Positions 10,314 through 22,300 of a DNA stretch of 64,000 nucleotides are shown piece after piece. The stretch lies in contig NC_090968.1 in NCBI RefSeq assembly GCF_040807025.1, positions 1,674,001-1,738,000 on the forward strand, given 5' to 3'. This DNA is from Struthio camelus. Lineage: Eukaryota; Chordata; Aves; Struthioniformes; Struthionidae. Each line of letters begins with the position of its first letter. The stretch's first letter is position 1. A model generated the notes under the pieces. The model was not told the origin of the DNA. It ran no database searches and worked only from the letters and a program-made list of their open reading frames with translations. The translations under genes and the position numbers were made by a program.

Positions 10314-13300
10314 GTGAGGCCGGCGGGAGGCGGCGGCGGAGCGGCCCGGCCGCCCCGGGCCCGGCCCTCACCGCCCCTCGGCGCTTCTCCCCCCCCCGCA
10401 GGCGGAGCGACCCCCCCCGCAGCCCCGCGAAAGTTTCCCGAAGCCCCGCGATTACCTCGCCGAAGGTACCGGCCCCCCCCGCCGACCCCAGCCGCCGCTT
10501 GGGAACTTCTTTGTTTCCGCCCCCCGCCCCCCTCCCCGCGCTGCGGCCCCGGCACCCCCCCGCCGCCAGCGACCGGCTCGGGACCCCCCCCTCCCCCAAC
10601 AGAGCGGCCCGGGACCCCCCCGACAGGCCGGCCCGGGACCCCCCACGAGGGACCGGCCCGGGATCCCCCCGAGGGACCGGCCCGGGACCCCCCCGAGGGA
10701 CCGGCCCGGGACCCCCCCCGAGGGACCGGCCTTGGACCCCCCCCCCGAGGGACCGGCCCGGGACCCTCCCCAAAGGACCGGCCTGGGAGCCCCCCCGATG
10801 GAGCGGCCCGGGATCCCCCCCGAGGGACCGGCCCTGGACCCCCCACCCGATGGAGTGGCCCAGGACCCTCCCCAAAGGACCGGCCTGGGAGGCCCCCCGA
10901 TGGAGCGGCCCGGGACCCCTCTGCCATTGGGGACTGGCCCTGGACCCCCCCGCCACCAGTGACCCTAGCGACCCCCGCCCCCCCCCCCGAGGGATCGGCC
11001 CAGAACCCCCCCCCGCCACTAGCAACTGGCCTGGGACCCTCCCCCCCAGCCGGGACCTCCCTCAAGGGAACACCCCCCCCCCCGAGGGAGCAGCTTGGAC
11101 CCTCCCCCCTAACCGGGACCCCCCTCGAGGTCCCCCCCCCAAAAGGAGTAGCCTTAGGACCCCTCCTCCCAGCCAGCCCCGCCCCCCCAAGGGAGCAGCC
11201 CTGGAACCCACCCACCAGCCGGGACCCTCTTCGAGGGACCCCCCCCAAGGGAGCGGCCCTAGGACCCCTCCTCCCAGCCAGCCCCGCCCCCCCAAGCCCC
11301 GGGCTCACCCCCCCCAACCGGGTCCCACCCTCCCCCAGGGACCAGACTGGGACCACCCCCCAACTGGGTCCCCCCAGAGTGAGGGGCCCCCCCAAGGGAC
11401 CAGTCCCGGAGCCCCCTCTTCAATCTGGACCCCCCCAGGGAATGGCCCTGGGACACCCCGCAGCTGGGACCCCCCCCATTGAGGGACCAACTGGGACCCC
11501 CCCCAAGGGACCAACCCTGAGACCCCCCCCCGGCCAGCACCCTCCCTTCTAGGGACTGGCCCGGGACCCCCCGAAGGCTCCAGCCCTGGGACCACCCCCT
11601 AGGCAGGACCCCCCCCTTCAAGGACCCAACCCAGGACCCTCCCCCCTGCATCCAGACCCCCTCCCAAAGGGATGGGCACCCCCCCACACACCCAGGACCC
11701 CCCCCATCCCCGCTGACCCCCTCCCTTGTCTCCCCAGTGGTGCGACGGCAGCACGATGGGGGCTTTTTCAAGGGCCCCCCCTACCCCGGCTACCCCTTCC
11801 TGATGCTCCCCGAGCTGGGCAGCCCCTACCTCTCCAACGGCGCCCTGTCGCCCGGCGGCGCCCGCACCGTAAGTGTCCCCCCCCCCCCCCACCCGCGCCC
11901 GGCGGGGGTCCCGCGATGCTAGCGAACGCCCCCCGGCGTGGCGGCGGGAGGATATTTTGGCATGCGAGAAGCAGCCCGGCCAGGCCCCGAGTTTCCCTCC
12001 GCGCATACTTTTCCCGTCATTCGGGAACGGGTTACGCTTGCTTAACGCCCCCCCCCCCCCCAAAAAAAAAAAAAAGGCTTTTGGTCCCTTTTGGGTTGCT
12101 TTTCCCCCCGCTCCGTCTTGCAGGGAGCGCGTTTTCCCGCGCCGCCGCCGCCACTTTCTCGCGCTTTGCCGGAGCCCCGTTTCGACGCCGGCCGGCGCGT
12201 CCGCCCCCCCCGACAAAAAAACCCCACAAAAAAGCTCGATGCGGCCGTCTGGATCCGTCCGAATCCGGCGTGTGCCGGGCGGGAGGGGGGTGGCGGGATG
12301 AGCCCCCGAAACCTGAGCTGGTGGGGGGGGGGGGTCCTTGCGTCGCCTTTCTCATTGAAAGAGGCTCCCTTGGACTTCCGAAAGCTCTTAATGGGCTGAC
12401 ATTGTCCGTCCCTCCTCCGGCCTCGGGAAACCCGATTAAGCAAATGGAGCGAGCCCGGAGCCGGGGTGCAATTTGCCCCCCCCCCCCCATTAGGTCCAAA
12501 ACATCCGTTTTACATCCAAGACGTCCAAAGCGCCGCCTCGCACGTTCCCGAAACGGAAACCTCTTCTACGCGCGAGCTTTAGCCCCGCTGGTTCCCCTTC
12601 TCCGCCGTTCCCGATTGCATCCCGCCGACTTTTCCCTCTTGGCGCAGCTCGGTTGGGGGTTTAGCCCGGCTCCGGGAGGCGGGGGCGAGGTTCGCATCCC
12701 GGTGCCTTCGGGATTCGCCTACCCGGGATGCGGCAGCCCTGGCAGGATGAGCTGCTGCGACGCGGTTTGATTTTTTTCCCGGCCGCGTTTAGTGCTCCGC
12801 AGCGGAGTTGTGTCCGTGACACCTGACGCCTTGCCGGGGATTTAATAGCTCCGTTATCCTTCGGAAAAAAAGGACGGCGAACGTTGCCCCCGCGCCGTTT
12901 GCGACGAAACCGCCGTCCGCTCGGATGCTGCTTCCCGGCGGCGCCGCGCGGAGATTTGTTTTGGCCTTTATTATTTTGTCGAGCGACCCGCTTGGACGGG
13001 GCGTAAATCACAGCTCGCCCGCTCCGCGGCGCGTTTTCGGCGGGGGCCGTTATATGAAATTATATAAAAACCGCACGTGTTTGGCTGGCGGCCGGGCTGT
13101 TGGCGCAAGGTTATATTCCCAATTTGTCGCTCGCCGTGTTACTCCGTTTCGGAGATGATGCGCGACTGGCCTGAGGCCCAAAATAACCAGCGCGAGGGGA
13201 GGAATCCGTAGAAAAAACGGCCGAGAAGGATTATTTAATGAGTCCCAGAAAGAGGAGCGGAGCCGAGCTCGGGCGAAACAGGATGACGCGGGGCGCTACG

Positions 13301-16300
13301 GGCTCCTCGAGCTGACGCCCAGCCCAGGGCAGCCGGCGGAGCCACTCGGAGGGGCTGGATCCCAAAAGAGGGACAGGAGAGTGGCGCAGCCACACGTGTC
13401 ACGAGAGGCTCCAAGCTCTGCCGGCGCTGCCCCGGCTGCCAGGATGGGGCCGAGAGGAGGCGCTCGGCTGCATCATCCGGAAAAATCCCTCGGCTGTGCG
13501 CTTTGTTGTTGTTTTTTTTTTTTTTTAAAAACCCTTTTTTTCCTCATTTCACTCCTGGTTATGGAAACGGCGGACGCCCGGACCTCCTCGCCGCGTGGGA
13601 AAAGGCGATTTTTTGGCGCCGTTTGCCGGCGCCCTCCATCCCAAAACGGTTGGGTTTGCTGCTGAAAACGCCGCCCGATTTTCCTCGGTTGGGGCCCAAA
13701 CTTGCCCGCGCCGGGTGCCCGCCGCCGGCTCCGCCGCCCCTCAAGTTTTTTCCCCCCCGCTGAGGTTTAACCAAACCGCTCAGGCAAGCGCGGGTGGAAA
13801 CGACTGCGTTTGTTTTTTATCCTCCTACCGGAAAGATGGGAAACTTCCCGGCCGGCTCCGCGTCCTCTCCCTGCTGCTTCCCGGGCAAAACGGAAGAGCT
13901 GGAAGAAAGCGAGGAAGTGCGGGGGGGGGGGGGGAATCGATTTTTTTTTCTTTAAAACGGAGATTCGAGCAGACGGAGGCGAGCGGCCGGATCGCAGCGG
14001 GCCGGCGCCGGCAAACAGAGGTTTTCGCCCGTGGGGCCGCGCTGCGCTTCTGCCGCGCTCCCGCTCCAAAGCGGAGTCGCGCCCAAAAGCCCAAATTCCT
14101 ACTTGGTGCAAGCTGAGATTGTGCAGAGATTTCTTCCCGCCGCCCCCAAAAAAACCAGCCGAGGAGGAGAGAACTGGCTGACGGCGATTCTTCTTTTTTT
14201 TCCCCCCGCTTTTCACCCCCGTTTAGCCGGGGATAAGGGCAGCGGGCCGGCTAAGAGACGCGCGCGGCGGCCAAACGGCCTTTCCGAAGCGGCGTCCGAG
14301 CCGGTTCAGCCCCGGGACCGCGCGCCTCGAGGCGAACCTCGAGCAGCCAGCGCGGCCCGGGGAGGAGACGCAAATTCGGCGGCAGCACCGAAACGACTCG
14401 CCCCGCGCGAGCCCGGCGCCGTGCCGAAACCGGTGAGCCCAAAACCCGAAATCGCGGCGGATTCCCCCCCCCCCGCCGCCCCGAGATGAGCTCGCGATAA
14501 CCAGCGCGAGCGGCTATACAGAGGCGTATCTGTCTGCGAGAGAAAATAGAGCCCCTCAAACGCGCCGGGCCGCGGCTGCCAAGAAAAATTATTAAAAATA
14601 CGGCTCTTGGCAAGAACGGGATTTCTCCCAAACGGCGGGCGGGCCCTGCCGGCGGGAAGGCGCTGCTCTCGGCGGGGGCTTGGCGAGCGCCGCGCCGTCG
14701 GCCGGGCGTTTTCGGGGGGCTGCGGCTCGCGGCGGAGCCGGGCCGGCGGGGCGTCGAACGCCTCCGTTTCGTAGCGGCTTCCCAACCTCAAAAGCCGCCG
14801 GGCGTTTCGGTCCAAGGCTCCGTTTCCGCTTGTGGTTTGGAGGGGCTGAAAGTCCCCCCCCCCCCCCCCCCCCGCCGGAAAGCGATTTCTGCCCCTCTCC
14901 GGGTTTTCCGACGGCGTCCGGCCGCGGCGTTGGGGTCGGGCTCGTCTCCGCCGCCCCCGACGGTCCGGCGGTCGGACGCGGTGCCGTCCGGCAGCTCGCC
15001 CTCTCCCGGGCTCTCAGCAGCGTTTTGGGGGTGTTTTCAGCACCTGGAAAAAAATCTTAAGGAACGGGTTTTCTGTGCTTGCGGAGTCTTTTTTTTTTTT
15101 TTTTTCTGCTTCTCCATCTCGCCGCAGCTGTCGGGCTCTTCGCCTTCCCTCCCGGCAGCTGGGTCCTTTCGCTCCGCTGAGCCCGGGCGGCGAGACGGGA
15201 CGCATCCCGGCCGGGAACGGCCGGCGGTCCGAACCCCTCGGCGGGCCTCGCCGGCCCCCCTTGCTCGCCACGTGCCTCGGTTTCCCCTAGCGAAGGTGCC
15301 CCCAGCACCCAGCAAAGCCGCGGGAAAAAAGGGCTCTCCGTTTCCCGCGGGGCGCTGGCTGCGGGAACGGCCGGGGGAGCGCCAGCCCGGGGCGCGCGGG
15401 GCTCACCCTGGGGTGCTCGGGGCTCACCCCGGGGTGCTCAGGGCTCATGCCAGGGTGCTCAGGGCTCACCCCGGGGAGCGCAGGGTTCCCCCTAGGGTGC
15501 TCAGGGCTCATCCTGGGGTGCTCGGGGCTCACGCTGGGGTGCTCAGGGCTCACCCTGGGGTGCTCAGGGCTCACGCTGGGGTGCTCGGGGCTCACGCCGG
15601 GGTGCTCGGGGCTCACGCCGGGGAGCGCAGTGCTCCCCCCAGGGTGCTCAGGGCTCACCCCGGGGTGCTCGGGGCTCACGCCGGGGTGCTCGGGGCTCAC
15701 GCCGGGGAGCGCAGTGCTCCCCCCAGGGTGCTCAGGGCTCACCCCGGGGTGCTCGGGGCTCACCCCGGGGTGCTCGGGGCTCACGCCGGGGAGCGCAGTG
15801 CTCCCCCCAGAGTGCTCGGGGCTCCCCCCAGGGTGCTCGGGGCTCACGCTGGGGAGCGCAGGGCTCCCCCCAGGGTGCTCGGGGCTCCCCCCAGGGTGCT
15901 CGGGGCTCACCCCGGGGCCCTTCGGCCGCCCCGCGGCCCCCCGGCGCATTGTGCACCGAGCCGCCCAGGGCCCCGCGGGGCCCGTACGCCGCCGCCTCCG
16001 AGGTGCTCCTCGCTGTTGAGCCTTGGCGCACAATGGCCCCTTTATGTCTGCTCCTTAATTATGCTATTCGGCTAATTACCCCACTTTTTTTTTTTTTTTT
16101 TTTGGGCTAAATGAGACCTACAGGAGGTTTCCACTCCCGTCCCCCCACCCCCTGCCTCCTCCCGGCTTCCCCTCCGCCCCCCTCCCACCCTTTTCCAACA
16201 CGATTCACAAATTAAAGCAATGAAGTAAGTGCTCCAGGCGACTCTCATAAGACCTGGTTTTGTTAAGGCGACTTAACGCGCATTCATCATCTTTCTGGTA

Positions 16301-19300
16301 TTCTGCGCAGCTGCTTTTCATTAGCGTCTCTTCCTCGCAGTCGCGGGCGGCAGCGGGCGCGGAGGAGCCGCGAAGCGGCGCCCGGCGCATCCCCGGCCGG
16401 AGGAAGAGGAGGGCCGGAGGCTTTCGCGGGGCATCCCGCCCGGCGAAGCAGGCTGGCGGGGGGCGGGCGAGCCGGAGGAAGGCACCGCAGGGAGGAAGAG
16501 GAGGAGGAAGGTGCTGCCCTTGGCTCCTTTTCGGCAGCGTGCTCGGGAGGCGATGGGGGTCCCCCCCCCCCCAACCCGCCACCTCCGGCACCTTGCAAAA
16601 ACCTTCCTCCGGCCTCGCAAATCCCCGCTCGAGCCCTGCAAATCCTGCCGCCGCCGGGGGACGGGACCGTTCCCGGCTGCGTCGCCAGGTCCGGACCCGT
16701 CCGAAAAAATTTCGGCAAGCGCCGGGCGATACGGGAGGCGACGGGCTGATTATTTTTTTTTACTTTCCGCCGGGGCAGGGGAGCCCTTTGCACGGCTCGG
16801 CGCGGACGCTGACAGCGGCATGAATGGAGCCATTCAGCGTGATGGACGGGAGCTGAAAGCTGCAGACAAAAGCCCCCGGGGCAGCGGGCAAAACTTGTTG
16901 CCGCGAGGATTTTTATTCCGGGAGGGGGATATCGCAGCCCGATCCGCGGCGCTCTGCCGGCTCGCGGGAACGCCGCTTGCGCCAACCCCGACGCCCCTTT
17001 TCAGCCCTTTTTCCGGCCCAACCGGCTGGGGCGATGGGGGGGGGGGGGGAAGATGGCCTGCAAAGAAATGCCAAACAGGCAGAAAAACCACCGGTTGAGC
17101 CCCAAAAATGCAGGTTTTTCCTTTTTTTTTAATTTTTTTTTGGCTTTCGCTTCGGAGCGGCGAGGCGCTTTCCCGCGGGTGTTTTCGGGCCGCCGGCCGG
17201 GCTCTCCTCCCCGCGCGCCGCGGGGCGACGTCCCACATCTGGATGCCATTTATTTGGCCGGGAAGCGGGTTGGAGCGGAGCCGGCGGCGGTGGAGGGGGG
17301 AGGAAAAAACCGGTTGGGGGGGGAAAACGCGATGATTTATGGGTTGTTCCTTTGGCTGTAAATCCCGGCTGTAATTGGGACTCCTCCGTCCCTAATTGTC
17401 TGCAGAAAAGTGAAACGCGGCGGCTCCCGCTGCGCATTTGCGGGGGGGTTTTTGGGGGAGAAAGGACTTTTTTGCAGCATTGATGCAATGCGGCGAGGCC
17501 GTATAGGAGCCCGAAACCCGGAGCGAAAAGGCGAGAGAGCCCATTGGGCTTATTTCTACCCCGTGGGCCGCTGGCGCTCCGGGAAGCGTTTCCAAAACCT
17601 GCCCAAGGCGGGTTTTGGGTTTTTTTTTTTTTTTCAGTATTTCCTCCACGCGCTGAACTTTATAACCAAAGGAGCCACAAAACCGCGACGTCCCAGCCCG
17701 GCTCCGCGCAGGAAAACCACGCGGCTTTCAAAGAAACCCTTCCCCCCCCCCCCCCCGGAAATAAAAGCATCGCCGAATCGGGAGGCGCCGGAGCCCTTTC
17801 CCGCGAGCGTTTCTCGCCCTTTCTCCCAAACGGAGGGTCGGCCGCCGGCGGTTCGGGATGCGGCGGCGAGGCGGCTGCGCCGGGGGGGGCCTGCGGGGTT
17901 GTTGGTTTTTTTTTTTTCTTTGGTTTTTGCCCTTTCTTTCCGTTTTGGGGCTGCTAGAAGGGGAGGGCGAGCTGTCAGTCATGCCGCAGCTGTGTAAACA
18001 GGCTGGGGAGGGGGGCGAGGAGGGGGCCGCGCCGGGGGCTGGCTCGGGCTTGCCGAAACGCGGCGGTCATAATCCCCAGGAATCCGGCAAAAGGGGCGAC
18101 GGACGGAGCCGCCGGCCCGGCGTTTTCCCGACTGCGGAAGGCGTTTGGCCGGAAAAACCCGCACGTGGCTCGGGGCTGGCGTTCGGCTGCCGGATGCCCC
18201 GCGTTTCTCCCCAAACGAGAGGGCGGCTGCCTGCGGCGTTGGAGCCTTTGGAGCGGGGCGTTTCGAGCCCGACGGAGGGCGTCCCCGCGGCTCCGGGCCG
18301 TCGTGCCGGGACGGGACACGTCACGCTGGGACGCGCCACGCCGGGATGCGTAACGCCAAGACATAGAAGGCCGGGATGTGCAACATGGGGATGTGCAGCA
18401 CGGGGACATGTGCCACCAGGACATGCAACATAGGGACACGCGATGCTGGGACGTGTAACACTGGGACATGCGACGCTGGGACGTGCAGCACTGGGACATG
18501 CAACGCTGGGACGTGCAGCATTGGGACATGCAACATGGGGACATGCGACACTGGGACGTGCAGCACTGGGATCTGCAACGCCAGGATATGTGGCAGTGGG
18601 ACATGCAACATGGGAACATGTGACACTGGGACGCGCAGCACTGGGACCTGCAACGCCAGGATATGTGGCAGTGGGACATGCAACATGGGGACATGTGACA
18701 CTGGGACGTGCAGCACTGGGACCTGCAACGCCAGGATATGTGGCAGTGGGACATGCAACGTGGGGACATGCGACACTGGGACGTGCAGCACTGGGACCTG
18801 CAACGCCAGGATATGTGGCAGTGGGACATGCAATATGGGGACATGTGACACTGGGACGTGCAGCACTGGGACATGCAACATGGGGACATGCGACGCTGGG
18901 ACGTGCAGCACTGGGACCTGCAACGCCAGGATATGTGGCAGTGGGACATGCAACATGGGGACATGTGACACTGGGACGTGCAGCACTGGGACATGCAACA
19001 TGGGGACATGCGACGCTGGGACGTGCAGCACTGGGACCTGCAACGCCAGGATATGTGTCAGTGGGACATGCAATATGGGGACATGCGACGCTGGGACGTG
19101 CAGCACTGGGACATGCAACGCCAGGATATGTGGCAGTGGGACATGCAACATGGGGACATGTGACACTGGGACGTGCAGCATTGGGACATGCAACGCCAGG
19201 ATATGTGGCAGTGGGACATTCAACACAGGGACATGCAATGCTGGGACACACAACAGCAGGACATGCAACGCCGGGACGTACAGCACTGGGACATGCAACA

Positions 19301-22300
19301 TGGGGACATGTGACACCAGGACACGCGATGCTGGGACATGCAACACGGGGACATTGGGCACTGGGACATGCAACACCGGGACATGCAATATCAGGACGTG
19401 CAGCATCGGGTCATGCAATGCCAGGACATGCAACACTGGGACATGCAACATGGGGACATGTGACACCAGGACACGCGATGCTGGGACATGCAACACGGGG
19501 ACCTGTGACACCAGGACATGCAACACCCGGACACACAACGCCAGGACATGCAACACCAGGATGTGCAACGCCAGGACGTGCAACACTGGGACATGCAACA
19601 TGGAGACATGTGACACCAGGACATGCCACACCGGGACGCGCCACGCCAGGACATGCAACGCTGGGACACGCAACACGGGGACATGGGGCACTGGGACGTG
19701 CAATACTAGGACACGTAACACCAGGACGTGCAATATCAGGACATGTAACGCTGGGCCACGCGTGGCTGGGACGCACAACGCCAGGCTACGGGACAGCGAG
19801 ACGCGCGGTGCCAGGACGTGTGACGTTGGGACGTGCCGCGCCAGCACGCGTGACGCCCGCCAGGACTTTTCGCGCTTCCCCTCTGGGGGCCGAGCTCCCG
19901 GCCGGGCTCGAGCCCAGCGGGCAGCAGCGCAAACCCCCTCGTTAAAGGCACTAATTGGGCATTAGGGGATGCCGGCGGCGTCCGCGTCTCCTCCTCTCTC
20001 CCGCAAGCGAAATGCTGCCCGTGGCGGCTGCACGGCACACCGGATCGTCCGGCCCTGGGGACCGATCGCGGCCCTGGGAACCGATCCCATCCCTGGGAAC
20101 CGATCGCAGCCCTGGGAACCGATCCCATCCCTGGGAACCGATCCCGGCCTTGGGGACCGATCGCGGCCCTGGGAACCGATCGCGGCCTCGGGGACCGATC
20201 GCGGCCCTGGGAATCGATCGCGGCCTCGGGGACCGATCGCGGCCCTGGGAACCGATCCCGGCCCTGGGAACCGATCGCGGCCCTGGGAACCGATCGCGGC
20301 CTCGGGGACCGATCCTGGCCCTGGGAACCGATCCCGGCCCTGGGAACCGATCGCAGCCTTGGGAACCGATCCCGGCCCTGGGAACCGATCGCGGCCTTGG
20401 GGACCGATCCCGGCCCTGGGAACCGATCGCGGCCTTGGGGACCGATCGCGGCCCTGGGAACCGATCGCGGCCCTGGGAACCGATCGCAGCCCTGGGAACC
20501 GATCGCAGCCCTGGGAACCGATCGCGGCCTCGGGGACCGATCCCGGCCCTGGGAACCAATCCCAGCCTCGGGGACCGATCCCGGCCCTGGGAACCGATCG
20601 CAGCCCTGGGAACCGATCCCGGCCCTGGGAACCGATCGCGGCCCTGGGAATCGATCGCGGCCTCGGGGACCGATCGCGGCCCTGGGAACCGATCCCGGCC
20701 TTGGGGACCGATCCCGGCCCTGGGAACCGATCGCGGCCTCGGGGACCGATCCCGGCCTCGGGGACCGATCGCGGCCTTGGGAACCGATCCCGGCCCTGGG
20801 AACCGATCGCGGCCTCGGGGACCGATCCCAGCCTCGGGGACCGATCGCGGCCTTGGGGACCGATCCCGGCCCTGGGAACCGATCGCGGCCTCGGGGACCG
20901 ATCCCAGCCTCGGGGACCGATCGCGGCCTTGGGGACCGATCGCAGCCCTGGGAACCGATCGCGGCCCTGGGAACCGATCGCGGCCCTGGGAACCGATCCT
21001 GGCCCTGGGAACCGATCGCGGCCTTGGGAACCGATCCCGGCCTCGGGGACTGATCCTGGCCCTGGGAACTGATCCTGATCACTATGGACCGATCGTGGCC
21101 CTGGGCACCGATCCCGGGAGGGTTCTTTGGTTCCTTGCAGTCCCGGGGGCTGCGGCAGGGACGGGGTTAACTCCGCCGCTTTTAATTGGGGGGGGGGGGG
21201 AGGCTGGTAACGAGGAACCAGAACTCGCCCTAATCTCTCTGGAATGTGACCGAATTTCAACGATTTTCCTCCCTTTTTGTTTTGTTTTGTTTTTAATAGC
21301 TGCAAGCTGCCGTTCCCGCGCCGGGTGCCGCAGCGGGAGCCGGCGCCCGAGGCCGCGACCTGGGTGGGGGGGATGCGCTTTTCCCCCGGTACCGCCAAAC
21401 CGGATCTCCCCGCTTTGTGTATTTGGAAAGGGTTCCCTGCCCTCGCCCCTGCCCGGCCTCCCGAAACTGCTCCGAGATGGGAAGCAGCCTTTTATAGCCG
21501 GCCCTTCCCCAGCCGCCGTCCCCCAGCGGCTTCTCCGCTTACAGAACGGACCGAGAGCTGCTTTTGTGATGGGGGCACGGCGCCGGGTGCGGCGCGCTGG
21601 CCTGGACATGGGGACGCCAAGGGCACAGCGCTGGGTGCATCGTCCCGGCACGGCCGCGGGGACGCCAGGGGCACGGCGCCGGGTGCATTGTCTCAGCATG
21701 GCCGCGGGGATGCTGAGGGCACGGTGCCGAGTGCATTGTGGTGGCCTGGCCGCGGGGACGCCGGGGGCACGGCCTGGGGGTGCATCGCGGTGGCACGGCC
21801 ACGGGGACGCTGAGGGCATGGTGCTGGGTGCATTGTGGCGGCACAGCCATGGGGATGCTGAAGGCAAGGTGTCAGGTGCATCGTCCCGACACAGTCTTGG
21901 GGACGCTGGGGGCACGGCGCTGGGTGCATTGTGGTGGCCTGGCCATGGGGACGCCAAGGGCATGGTGCTGGGTGCATCATCCTGGCACGGCCGTGGGGAC
22001 ACTGGGGGCACAGTGCCGGGTGCATCGCGGTGGCACGGCCACGGGGATGCCGAGGACATGATGCTGGGTGCATCGCGGTGGCACAGCCGTGGGGACGCCG
22101 GGGGCACAGCGCCGGGTGCATTGCAGTGACACGGCTGCAGGGACCCTGGGGGCACGGTGCTGTGTGCGTCATAGCAGCACGGCCGCGGGGACACCAGGGG
22201 CACGGCGCCGGGTGCATCGCAGTGGCATGGCCGCAGGGACGCCGGGGACACGGTGCTGGGTGCGTCGTGATGGCACGGCTGCGGGGACGCCGGGGGCATG

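Noticed and set aside
9503-11482. Very long frames overlapping TCF7L1 exons 1 and 2 on both strands
   Set aside because: GC-rich composition and C-rich repeats remove stops; the real coding parts are only 10119-10313 and 10402-10465.
18376-19965. 529-codon Thr/Cys-rich frame reminiscent of insect antifreeze TCT repeats
   Set aside because: It is the 15-bp intronic minisatellite read in frame. Other frames on both strands are equally open, and it lies inside TCF7L1 intron 3.
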